DNA of 7,193 nt from Bacteroidia bacterium (GTDB taxonomy: Bacteria > Bacteroidota > Bacteroidia > JAESSM01 > NORP286), in NCBI GenBank assembly GCA_016764115.1, contig JAESSM010000010.1:2148-9340 (forward strand). The letters run 5' to 3'. The translations under genes and the position numbers were made by a program. Positions within the stretch are counted from its first letter, which is position 1. Each line of letters opens with the position of its first letter. The notes under the pieces are model-generated. The model did not search any database, was not told the origin of the DNA, and saw only the letters and a program-made list of their open reading frames with translations. Positions 1 through 6,454 of this stretch are shown here, piece after piece.

Positions 1-149
1 CGATATAACTTTTTTAATCGGTTAACAAGAATCGCTTGTTTTTGTTTAGATAAACGGTAAAATGACCCATCAACAATTTGTTTGTTTAATCTGGTAGAAA
101 ACTTGTTGAATTGACTTAATTTTTGGTTATAATAGAAATGCCTATTCAT
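1..149 (-). CDS. N-terminal fragment of an unrecognised protein, cut by the left window edge
   Basis: Reading leftward from the ATG at 149, an open frame of 49 codons reaches the window edge without a stop. The ATG is the only possible start: the same frame hits TGA at 174-176 just upstream, and the two other nearby ATGs (at 191 and 179) run straight into a stop. The peptide is strongly basic, with 11 Lys/Arg and one Asp in 49 residues. It begins MNRHFYYN and has a helical-looking stretch around residues 10-25, then a 'GSFYRLSKQKQ' segment (28-38) and a 'RLKKLY' end. No signal peptide or membrane segment appears in the visible part. From memory, some very large secreted or surface proteins of Cytophagales start with a similar basic, Tyr/Lys/Arg-rich leader before a delayed hydrophobic export segment, but the rest of the gene would be needed to say so. 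It lies 105 bp downstream of the TIGR03032 gene on the same strand. Function is unknown; that it is a real gene is likely. Confidence 0.68.
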   Translation of the reverse strand, partial: MNRHFYYNQKLSQFNKFSTRLNKQIVDGSFYRLSKQKQAILVNRLKKLY

Positions 150-191
150 GTGTTTATAATTTGTTTTTACTTTTCACATGGAACTTACCAT

Positions 192-207
192 GATTGAATA
201 ATCAATC
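192..207. repeat. Short perfect hairpin GATTGA-ATAA-TCAATC
   Basis: GATTGA (192-197) and TCAATC (202-207) are perfect reverse complements around a 4-base loop. The hairpin lies in the gap between the TIGR03032 gene and the partial gene. It is AT-rich and no T-run follows it on the minus strand, so it does not look like a classic intrinsic terminator. A protein-binding site is equally possible. Confidence 0.4.
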
Positions 208-234
208 TTCTGTATGATTTAATAATTATTCAAT
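193..234. repeat. 10-bp inverted repeat ATTGAATAAT / ATTATTCAAT
   Basis: ATTGAATAAT (193-202) is the exact reverse complement of ATTATTCAAT (225-234), with 22 bases between them. The left arm overlaps the smaller hairpin at 192-207, and the right arm overlaps the near-palindrome TCAAT-A-ATTGA (230-240). The two pairings are mutually exclusive, so the region could fold in alternative ways or offer several binding half-sites. Low complexity makes chance matches more likely than usual. Confidence 0.45.
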
Positions 235-270
235 AATTGACGTTTCATAATAAATTAATGTTCAATAATT
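229..270. repeat. Direct repeat TTCAATAATT, two copies 32 bp apart
   Basis: TTCAATAATT occurs at 229-238 and again at 261-270, a start-to-start distance of 32 bp, close to three helical turns. The first copy is in the intergenic gap and the second is inside the last codons of the TIGR03032 gene. The core TTCAAT also occurs inverted at 193-198. This could be a set of operator half-sites for the downstream partial gene, or chance in AT-rich DNA. Confidence 0.35.
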
Positions 271-1322
271 TCCTTTGCCCAATAAGTTGACTGCGGAGTA
301 GTGAGCCCCAATTTATGAAATCCATTTTTAGTATTCAATATTCCAGGACGTTTTAAATTTGGTAAAACTTGTACATCATAGATTTCATCAACACTATTTT
401 TGTAGAGAATTTGTCCAATAATTGCACCAGTTGGTAAATGTATAACAATGATTCCAGCTTGATTGGCCAATTTAGCAATGGGCAAATCTTTAAATGTGGA
501 AGAATTTTGCCTAAGTTTTGATAAGCCTATAAATAGGTAGTCTCCATACTTGTCCATTCCTCTAACAAATCCGTCAAGTTTTTTGATAACATCAAAAGTT
601 CCATTATCAATATTTACCTTAACAATTTCCCCTGTGGCAGACAGAAGCACATATAAGGAACCATTATAAATTCGTGGAGAATGGGGCATAGGTAGTGATT
701 GGCATATTATTTCATCTGAAGAAACATCAATAATTACTCCTCCCGAAGTTATTTCTTCTCTCCATGACTGTGGTTTATCTCCTGTCCCAAAAGCGCTTAC
801 ATATTTAGGAACACCATCACTTAAGGCTAGTCCATTAAGATGACAATGGTCACCCGAAGCTATTTTGGAAATAAATTTAGATTTCCATTTTGGCGTGAAA
901 CTGAAATTCTCATCTATTAAAGTCAAACACGAAAATGCAGTATTAACTGCCCAGAGACCTTCTTTTCCCCAATCTAGATCATGAATATCTATTTGCCCTG
1001 TATAGTATGATGCTCTGGGTATAAACAATCCATCATATACATTAGGTTGTTTTGGATAACTTGAAGCGAGATCTGTTGAATTAACTAAAATTATTACTTC
1101 ATCTTTTGTAGCAACTCCCAGCTTGTTATTGTCAACTGCAATTCCCATTGCTTTATCAAAAGTTCTTGGGAGTTGAATTAATTCATTATCATTTTTAGCA
1201 CTTATGAAAATTACTTTCCCAGCCTGGTAGGTACTGATAACAAGTGTGCAATTCAGTTGATTAATTAATTCCGGAAAATTTGGAGAATAAGTACAGCTAA
1301 AAGGTGCTAAAGTATCGATCAT
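255..1322 (-). CDS. TIGR03032/DUF4915 family protein, function unknown
   Basis: This 355-residue protein carries the near-invariant motifs I associate with the TIGR03032 family: STYQAGK (30-36), HDLDW (114-118), GLWAVNT (122-128) with FSCL just after, CHLNGLAL (160-167), SWRE (186-189), MPHSPR (212-217), FIGLSKLR (264-271) and DEIYDVQVLP (312-321). The length fits the family. There is no signal peptide or membrane segment, so the protein is probably cytoplasmic. Repeated strand-turn-strand patterns ('KLGVATKDEVIIL', 'SLYVLLSATGEIVKV', 'DYLFIGLSKLR') suggest a beta-propeller-like fold; this is inference. The family has no established biochemical role that I know of, so none is assigned. The ATG at 1322 fits the family's usual beginning, just before the PxFxxL-type region. 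It is set apart from the upstream trmB by 64 bp, which holds a possible promoter, and it is followed after 105 bp by another gene on the same strand, which may share its role. Confidence 0.9.
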   Translation of the reverse strand: MIDTLAPFSCTYSPNFPELINQLNCTLVISTYQAGKVIFISAKNDNELIQLPRTFDKAMGIAVDNNKLGVATKDEVIILVNSTDLASSYPKQPNVYDGLFIPRASYYTGQIDIHDLDWGKEGLWAVNTAFSCLTLIDENFSFTPKWKSKFISKIASGDHCHLNGLALSDGVPKYVSAFGTGDKPQSWREEITSGGVIIDVSSDEIICQSLPMPHSPRIYNGSLYVLLSATGEIVKVNIDNGTFDVIKKLDGFVRGMDKYGDYLFIGLSKLRQNSSTFKDLPIAKLANQAGIIVIHLPTGAIIGQILYKNSVDEIYDVQVLPNLKRPGILNTKNGFHKLGLTTPQSTYWAKEIIEH

Positions 1323-1348
1323 CTGTTGTTATTGTAATTAGGAAGATT

Positions 1349-1380
1349 GCAAGGTATAATTTCCAAAAGTTTTCTGCAAT
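1349..1380 (-). promoter_or_regulatory. Possible Bacteroidota-type promoter for the TIGR03032 gene
   Basis: On the minus strand the trmB-TIGR03032 gap holds ATTG (1380-1377), then 20 bases, then TACCTTGC (1356-1349). The known Bacteroidota sigma-ABfr consensus is TTTG at -33 and TAnnTTTG at -7, with about 19-21 bases between them. The match is partial: TTG is present, the spacing is right, and the -7 box has TAnnTT but not the final TG. The predicted transcript would start about 20 bases before the ATG. The site is weak evidence but is the best candidate in the gap. Confidence 0.3.
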
Positions 1381-1386
1381 GTTTAA

Positions 1387-2028
1387 CTACAATGTAAACT
1401 CTATATACTTAATGGTACTTCCTATTTCTAGAAACTTCTGTTCGTAAGTTGTTTTGACAGAAAGGATCTTATCTACCAAATCTGAATTATAAAGATCGCT
1501 TGTTTGGCGAATGCAATTAATTTTATTTTCTGCTATAACTTCATTGGTATATTCAAACATTAGTTCGCTATCTGTTTTAAGATGTAGAGAACCACTTTTA
1601 CTTAAAATTTGGGAATACAGGTCTATAAATTTCTTATTGGTGAGCCGTTTTTTGATATGCCCTTTTTTAGGTTGGGGATCAGGGAATGTTAACCAAATTT
1701 CTGAAACTTCATCTTTAGCAAAGTAATCAGTGATATGATCTATGTAAATACGCAAAAAAGCGACATTATTTATTTCATTTTCAATAGCCGTTTTAGCTCC
1801 TTTCCAGAGACGTGCTCCTTTAACATCTACACCAATAAAATTTTTATCGGGAAACATTTTAGCCAAACCTAAAGTGTATTCTCCTTTCCCACACCCTAAT
1901 TCCAATACTATTGGATTGTTGTTCTTAAAAAAGATTTTACCCCAATTCCCTTTTATTTCAGTTGGGTTTTCGAAAGTATTAGGAAATTCTTTGAATTCTT
2001 TCAGCTTTAGTGTTTTATTCCGCGCCAT
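1387..2028 (-). CDS. trmB: tRNA (guanine-N7-)-methyltransferase TrmB
   Basis: TrmB transfers a methyl group from S-adenosylmethionine to N7 of G46 in the variable loop of many tRNAs, in the cytoplasm. The 213-residue protein has the class I methyltransferase core: ELGCGKGEYT (43-52) for SAM binding, GVDVKGARLW (66-75), an acidic D97 near the end of strand 4, and the family signature TFPDPQPKK (114-122) followed by KKRL (126-129). D117 in this signature corresponds to the catalytic-region aspartate of the E. coli enzyme. LKTD (150-153) and TTYEQKF (193-199) near the end match the tRNA-binding C-terminal motif. The usual Trp after FPDP is Gln, which I regard as normal for Bacteroidota. The ATG at 2028 lies only 3 bp after the lnt stop, so translation is probably coupled; it is the last gene of the tight cluster. 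Confidence 0.95.
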   Translation of the reverse strand: MARNKTLKLKEFKEFPNTFENPTEIKGNWGKIFFKNNNPIVLELGCGKGEYTLGLAKMFPDKNFIGVDVKGARLWKGAKTAIENEINNVAFLRIYIDHITDYFAKDEVSEIWLTFPDPQPKKGHIKKRLTNKKFIDLYSQILSKSGSLHLKTDSELMFEYTNEVIAENKINCIRQTSDLYNSDLVDKILSVKTTYEQKFLEIGSTIKYIEFTL

Positions 2029-2031
2029 TAT

Positions 2032-3657
2032 TTAAATAGAAGAATTTTGGAGTTTTCTTCTAACAAATGCGATCATAAAAAAAGCTACGGCCAGAAATGA
2101 AGCAAGTCGGCCAATATAATTGCCAAATTTCACATAAAACGTGATCTTATCATTCAAATGAAGAGATGACTTAATAACAGCGGGTTCCCACCATTCTGTT
2201 GCTTGAGAAATATCTCCTTTTTGATCAATAAAACAGGAAGTACCTGTATTGGCGCAACGAGCAATGCTTCTTCGCGTTTCAATGGCTCTCAGCGATGCAT
2301 AATGCAAATGTTGCTCATATCCAGGCGTGTTGCCCCACCAACCATCATTGGTAATGATGCACAGCAAATTAGCTCCTTTATGAATGTATTCGGTAACGAA
2401 TTCACCAAAAATTGACTCATAGCAGATGATAGGTCCGATGTGAACCTTCTCATCATTGGATTTGAAAGCAATTCTTTCGTTTTGACTTCCAAGACTTCCC
2501 ATCGTTCCTCCAAGATTAATAGCAACAGATTCAAAAATTCCGAATATACTAGGGTAGGGAACTTTCTCAACTCCAATTACTAGCTTGGATTTATTATAAA
2601 GCTGAAGTTTGTTGTTTTGAGTAATGTGCATAGCGGTGTTATATACATCATACCAACCGGGTTCATTTTTCAGCTTTCTGGCTGTGGATGATAGCTGTGA
2701 TTCATCATCAAAATGTTTATAAAGCGTCAAACCGGTAATTAGGTTAATATGAGAATGCTTATTGACAAAAGTCTTGACCTGTTTATAGCTTTGATATTGC
2801 TCTAGATCATCTTTCCAAATTCCTGAAGGGATGGCTGTTTCAGGCCAAATAACATAATCTGTGCTGTCATCTATTTCTTTTTCAGACAATTTTATGAGAT
2901 GATCTATTTGTTCTCCATCAGTCATACCAGCAAATTTTTCATTGTAGGGGTCTATGTTTGGCTGAACGACTATAATATTTACTGGTGAATGAAGTTCTGT
3001 ATAGTTTGAATAGATATTCTTAGAAATGGTGATAGGAGAGATGACCAAAAGCAAAATGCTTGCTAACAGAATAATTGATGAAGTATCTATTTTACTTGTA
3101 GCTAATTTAACTGGGATAATTATCTTGAAAATCGCAAGATATAGCAGAATGTTAATGATCCATATCCATAAAGATCCACCCAAATGCCCTGTATATTCAT
3201 ACCACTGTACCCAATCAGGATGCATTGCGAGTCCATTCCCAAGCGTAAGCCAGGGCCAGTCCAGTTCCCAGTTTAAGTGAATATATTCAAAGCCTATCCA
3301 GAAGCAAATTAAAGACCAATAACCAAGCCGGGTCCCCAACCTTTGTTTGGTTTGCTGAAATAGCATAATTGGGATTGACATTAACAATGAATTGGCTATA
3401 ATAGCCATTACCGCACCACCTGGGCTGGCGTTCCATATCCACCAGGTGGTTAGTATATTCCATGTAAATAAAGCTGTAAATGCTAATTTAAAAGTTGATA
3501 GTCTTCTTTTGCTTTCAGAAGGGATATTGTCCAATACATATAGTAATGGTATCCATCCAATAAATAGTAGGAATGTACTATCAAAGGAAGGCCAACCTAA
3601 CCAAAGCAATACACCACTTAAAGATGCAATGAGGTAATATTTTAGTTTATCAGCCAT
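2032..3657 (-). CDS. lnt: Apolipoprotein N-acyltransferase Lnt
   Basis: Lnt adds the third acyl chain to the N-terminal cysteine of lipoproteins at the periplasmic face of the inner membrane, the final step of lipoprotein maturation. The 541-residue protein has hydrophobic membrane segments over about residues 8-215, a nitrilase-type domain at about 226-495, and a last membrane helix near 511-531. The expected Glu-Lys-Cys triad is visible: E273 in WPETAIP, K356 in LYNKSKLV, and C412 in IICYES. E364 in GVEKVP and the NDGWWG motif (437-442) are also family features. The insertion around 310-345, ending in YDVYNTAMHI, is typical of Bacteroidota members. The loop reads LVIGVE where LVPGVE is more usual, a Pro to Ile change at 361. 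Length is close to the Bacteroidota norm. It follows the phosphatase gene by 22 bp and precedes trmB by 3 bp. Confidence 0.96.
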   Translation of the reverse strand: MADKLKYYLIASLSGVLLWLGWPSFDSTFLLFIGWIPLLYVLDNIPSESKRRLSTFKLAFTALFTWNILTTWWIWNASPGGAVMAIIANSLLMSIPIMLFQQTKQRLGTRLGYWSLICFWIGFEYIHLNWELDWPWLTLGNGLAMHPDWVQWYEYTGHLGGSLWIWIINILLYLAIFKIIIPVKLATSKIDTSSIILLASILLLVISPITISKNIYSNYTELHSPVNIIVVQPNIDPYNEKFAGMTDGEQIDHLIKLSEKEIDDSTDYVIWPETAIPSGIWKDDLEQYQSYKQVKTFVNKHSHINLITGLTLYKHFDDESQLSSTARKLKNEPGWYDVYNTAMHITQNNKLQLYNKSKLVIGVEKVPYPSIFGIFESVAINLGGTMGSLGSQNERIAFKSNDEKVHIGPIICYESIFGEFVTEYIHKGANLLCIITNDGWWGNTPGYEQHLHYASLRAIETRRSIARCANTGTSCFIDQKGDISQATEWWEPAVIKSSLHLNDKITFYVKFGNYIGRLASFLAVAFFMIAFVRRKLQNSSI

Positions 3658-3679
3658 TTAATCAGATTCAAAATTAGGA

Positions 3680-4231
3680 CTATTTAGTATTTGAAGACTT
3701 GTAACTTGAAATTAGGATTGGAAGTTTTTTAAAAACCTTATGGTAGCCGTACCCTCCATTGGTCATTTCATCCAGGGCTTTTTGATTTTCCCAATTCTGA
3801 TATTCTATTCGGTAAAGTGCCACAGCAGTTCCGGTTCTGTCAGAACCATGCCAACAATGTACCAATATAGGGTGATTGGATTCATCTGAAATAATATTAA
3901 GGAATTCTTGATATTGCTTTAGTTTGGGTTTTCTTGCCATCATTGGTAGATGGAAGTATTTAAGGTCAATGTCTTTTAACAGCCTTTTGTCTTTTTTCTT
4001 CAATCGAAGGTTCACTACAGTTTTGATTCCCATATTTTGAAGCTCTTGAAATCCCTCTTTGCTAGGTTGAGCACAGCGATAAAGATTATCAGAAACCCTA
4101 TAAAGGTTATCTATTTCTTCTGAAGAGATTGAAGTTGCCCAGTCTTTTGGTCTGTCATTATTTTGAGCCGTAGTGGATATGTATATTGCTAGGAATAGTA
4201 TTGTGATGATGCATCTAAAAATACAGAACAT
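3680..4231 (-). CDS. Exported dual-specificity/tyrosine phosphatase-like protein
   Basis: The protein has the cysteine phosphatase P-loop HCWHGSDRTG at residues 125-134 (HCx5R, nucleophile C126, phosphate-binding R132), the signature of the protein tyrosine and dual-specificity phosphatase superfamily. Upstream, NLYRCAQPSKEGF (49-61) and GIKTVVNLR (68-76) match the bacterial DSP-like group that includes the periplasmic TpbA of Pseudomonas. After the loop, YRIEYQNW and EMTNGGYGYH (155-164) are also typical. Residues 1-22 form a hydrophobic signal sequence ending TTAQ, so it is probably periplasmic; no lipobox is seen. The loop where the general-acid Asp normally sits, about 27-32 residues before the Cys, reads HLPMMARK and has no Asp. 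Substrate is unknown: a phosphoprotein, phosphoinositide or other phosphoester are all possible. It starts 6 bp after rsmI and ends with TAG 22 bp before lnt. Confidence 0.85.
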   Translation of the reverse strand: MFCIFRCIITILFLAIYISTTAQNNDRPKDWATSISSEEIDNLYRVSDNLYRCAQPSKEGFQELQNMGIKTVVNLRLKKKDKRLLKDIDLKYFHLPMMARKPKLKQYQEFLNIISDESNHPILVHCWHGSDRTGTAVALYRIEYQNWENQKALDEMTNGGYGYHKVFKKLPILISSYKSSNTK

Positions 4232-4237
4232 AGGTTT

Positions 4238-4918
4238 TTATTTTTTATCCTTTTTTGATTTCCCCTCTATCACGATAACGATCTCGCCTTTAACGGTATT
4301 CTTTAAATAATATTCTTGAATTTCCTGGAGTGTTCCGCTTATTGTTTCTTCATAAATTTTCGTTAATTCTCTCGATACTGATGCGTTTCTGTCCCTTCCG
4401 AAAGCTTCAATAAAATGACCAATTGTTTTTAGAAGTCTGTGTGGAGATTCATAGAAGACCATTGTTCGTTTTTCTGATTCAAGTTCCTGAAGTTTCGTTT
4501 GGCGGCCTTTCTTAACCGGTAAAAATCCTTCAAATACAAAATTATGACATGGAATTCCTGAATTAACCAAAGCAGGGATAAGGGCAGTTGCACCTGGTAA
4601 GCATTCAACTTTTATATCTTCTTTTAAACACTCCCTAACTAATAAATAACCCGGATCAGAAATTCCCGGGGTACCTCCATCAGATACAAGGGCAATCGAA
4701 ATTTCATCCTTCAATTTGCTGATAATATAGGATGTAGTTTGATGTTCGTTGAATTTGTGATGTGATTGAACGGACTTTTCAATATTATAATGATCAAGAA
4801 GCTTTTTTGTTTGCCGGGTGTCTTCAGCTAATATTAGATCAACTTCATTTAATACTTCAATTGCTCGATAAGTAATGTCTTTTAGGTTACCTATGGGTGT
4901 TGGAACTAAGTATAACAT
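4238..4918 (-). CDS. rsmI: 16S rRNA (cytidine(1402)-2'-O)-methyltransferase RsmI
   Basis: RsmI uses SAM to methylate the 2'-OH of C1402 in the decoding centre of 16S rRNA, working with RsmH, which modifies the base N4. The 226-residue protein shows the tetrapyrrole-methylase-like fold motifs in order: VPTPIGNL (5-12), EDTR (32-35), SDGGTPGISDPG (79-90), LPGA (107-110), GFLP (131-134), FYESPHR (155-161), SRELTK (182-187) and KGE (210-212). The length is at the short end of the family (E. coli about 286), because the C-terminal extension is missing and the protein ends in a Lys-rich tail SKKDKK. This short form is common in Bacteroidota. The start at 4918 puts the first residues MLYLVPTPIG at the expected family beginning. 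It sits 8 bp after the M28 peptidase gene and 6 bp before the phosphatase gene, well inside the operon. Confidence 0.96.
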   Translation of the reverse strand: MLYLVPTPIGNLKDITYRAIEVLNEVDLILAEDTRQTKKLLDHYNIEKSVQSHHKFNEHQTTSYIISKLKDEISIALVSDGGTPGISDPGYLLVRECLKEDIKVECLPGATALIPALVNSGIPCHNFVFEGFLPVKKGRQTKLQELESEKRTMVFYESPHRLLKTIGHFIEAFGRDRNASVSRELTKIYEETISGTLQEIQEYYLKNTVKGEIVIVIEGKSKKDKK

Positions 4919-4926
4919 TGTTTAAT

Positions 4927-6213
4927 TCACAAATTTTTCAAAGACGAAATAAAATCTGTTATTAATTTAAAAGCATTGTTGTATCCTCCAAAGGTAAGTG
5001 TTTGAAGTTTATCTTGTATGTCATGATAATTTCCTGTTCCACCATTGGTAAAAATAAAAAATGACGGAACTCCTTTTTTAGTGAAATAGTAGTGATCACT
5101 ATTTTGAGCGTAACCTCTACTCACAATAGTTTCAAAGTAATTGTTTAATGAGTTGATCTTCTCCAACTCTTCGAAATGTTCTTCAAAAACTTTTCCGTTG
5201 ACAACTGTAATGCCCTTTTCTCCGTTACCCATCATATCAAGATTTATCAAAAATTTAATTTTCTTCAAAGAAAAAAGAGGATTTTCCGTATAGTATTTAG
5301 ACCCAACTAAGCCTAATTCTTCTCCACTAAAGGCAATAAAAGCAATTGAATATTTTGGATTTATTTTTGAATAATGATTTGCCAGATCAAGCATCAGGGC
5401 AATACCACTTGCATTATCATTCGCTCCAGGAAAGTATACTTGACCCATCCTGCCGAGATGATCGTAATGGGCTGTAATTACAACAAATGAATCTGGTATT
5501 TGGCCTTCTATGTATCCTATGATGTTTTGACTTTGGTAGTTTTTTTTGAGATCACTTTTTATGTTAACGAATATTTTTTTTCTCCCAAAAGGGATGGCTT
5601 TTCTTGAAATTTTTAGAATAGAATAATTTAATTGCCGTGTTCCTTGTTCCCATTGCAGTTTTTTGTTGGTTACAGAAACAACAATAGGTGCACCAACCAG
5701 GTTTACTTCTATTATTTTGAGTACTGCGCTGTTTAGATCATCATCAATTCCAGTCTTATCTATAAAAAGTGCTTTTTGCTTAAAATTTGATTTTTGGAAT
5801 TTTTTAAACTTTTTGGGATCATCTAAAATGGATTTATTGAACCATTTTATTTTGTATTTACCGTAAGTACTGCCTGAATTTCCGACAACAAAATAATCCA
5901 GTCCGGGTTGAAGTTCAAAGCTGCCAATTTTTACTGATAGATTGTAGGGAAAAGTGTTGGCGGTTAAAGAAAAGAATTGGAAATACTTATTTTTGCTACG
6001 AGAATTATTAAATGATCTGAGGTTTAGTTTTTGGAACTCATTTGATATAAATTTAGCTGCAATTTTATCTCCATCATATACATATCCTCGTCCTTGCATT
6101 CTTGAAGAAGAAAGAGAATCAATGATTTCTTTAGCAAAATCTAAGTTTTGGCCTTTTAATGGGAGGAAAAATACGGAAGAAAGTAATAAGAAGATGAGTT
6201 TATTCAACTTCAT
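4927..6213 (-). CDS. Exported M28-family zinc metallopeptidase
   Basis: This 428-residue protein is a di-zinc peptidase of MEROPS family M28, probably an aminopeptidase acting in the periplasm or outside the cell. Residues 1-21 are a Sec signal peptide ending LKGQ, with no lipobox cysteine. All expected active-site residues are present: H249 and D251 in AHYDHLG, bridging D266 in GANDNASG, catalytic E298 and ligand E299 in FSGEELGL, D326 in LDMMG, and H397 in NYHD. Residues about 100-225 form a Lys-rich inserted region between the N-terminal part and the catalytic core; a protease-associated-type domain is possible but not clear. The substrate cannot be read from sequence. The start is fixed by the signal peptide, although the ATG at 6213 lies 14 bp inside the end of purS, suggesting coupled translation. 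Two A8 runs in the coding strand (5540-5547 and 5574-5581) leave the frame intact. Confidence 0.93.
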   Translation of the reverse strand: MKLNKLIFLLLSSVFFLPLKGQNLDFAKEIIDSLSSSRMQGRGYVYDGDKIAAKFISNEFQKLNLRSFNNSRSKNKYFQFFSLTANTFPYNLSVKIGSFELQPGLDYFVVGNSGSTYGKYKIKWFNKSILDDPKKFKKFQKSNFKQKALFIDKTGIDDDLNSAVLKIIEVNLVGAPIVVSVTNKKLQWEQGTRQLNYSILKISRKAIPFGRKKIFVNIKSDLKKNYQSQNIIGYIEGQIPDSFVVITAHYDHLGRMGQVYFPGANDNASGIALMLDLANHYSKINPKYSIAFIAFSGEELGLVGSKYYTENPLFSLKKIKFLINLDMMGNGEKGITVVNGKVFEEHFEELEKINSLNNYFETIVSRGYAQNSDHYYFTKKGVPSFFIFTNGGTGNYHDIQDKLQTLTFGGYNNAFKLITDFISSLKNL

Positions 6214-6454
6214 TTAAGCTGTATTCGTAGCTTTCTATAACTTGATTGGCCAGTAGCTTTTTGCAAGCAGTTTCAACTTGATTTTGTGCGCTGTCTTTAT
6301 CGTTGGCATTAACTTCCAGTGAAATGTGCTTTCCAATTCTTACATTGCTAATGTCTTGTAAGCCAAGATTTTTTAATCCAGAAGTAACTGCTTTTCCTTG
6401 TGGATCAAGCAATTCCTTTAATGGCATAATGTCGATGTGGGCTAAGTACTTCAT
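6200..6454 (-). CDS. purS: Phosphoribosylformylglycinamidine synthase subunit PurS
   Basis: PurS is the small structural subunit of FGAM synthase, step four of purine synthesis; in the three-part enzyme it bridges PurQ (glutaminase) and the small form of PurL. At 84 residues it has the usual length. Key family marks are DPQGKAV (17-23), a GL(K)NLGLQD helix end, the VRIGKHISLEV strand (38-48), and CKKLLANQVIESYEY (63-77), close to the canonical 'C.kLLANPVIE.y'. The start codon overlaps the pssA stop in an ATGA arrangement (6451-6454), and its own end overlaps the M28 gene by 14 bp, so it is firmly embedded in this operon. No purQ, purL or other pur gene is visible here, which is unusual, since purS more often sits beside them. 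Its presence predicts a small PurL and a separate PurQ elsewhere in the genome. Confidence 0.92.
   Translation of the reverse strand: MKYLAHIDIMPLKELLDPQGKAVTSGLKNLGLQDISNVRIGKHISLEVNANDKDSAQNQVETACKKLLANQVIESYEYSLNEVE

Noticed and set aside
1..60. A plus-strand reading frame from the window edge ending in TAA at 58-60 that could be the tail of a convergent gene
   Set aside because: Only 19 codons are visible and they show no feature. The minus-strand frame over the same bases is longer, starts with a clean ATG and fits the local gene direction better.
192..240. An intrinsic terminator after the TIGR03032 gene
   Set aside because: The stems are AT-rich and weak, and no T-run follows on the minus strand. 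It is described as a repeat instead.
1669..1689. TrmB FPDPQ instead of FPDPW as a possible loss of function
   Set aside because: The catalytic Asp and the surrounding motifs are intact, and Gln at this place is familiar in Bacteroidota TrmB proteins.
2289..2576. A 95-codon open frame on the minus strand inside lnt
   Set aside because: It overlaps the lnt nitrilase domain in another frame, including the C412 and NDGWWG region. Its translation has no recognisable motif, so it is a shadow.
3026..3637. Two plus-strand open frames of 81-84 codons opposite the N-terminal half of lnt
   Set aside because: They are antisense to the membrane-segment coding region, where biased hydrophobic codons keep the opposite strand open by chance.
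5540..5581. Two A8 runs in the M28 coding strand as programmed frameshift or phase-variation sites
   Set aside because: The frame is intact through both runs and all active-site residues lie downstream in frame. Such runs are expected in AT-rich Lys-rich coding sequence.
5954..6217. An 87-codon plus-strand open frame opposite the M28 peptidase start
   Set aside because: It is antisense to the signal peptide and N-terminal region of a well-supported gene, and the peptide has no family features.
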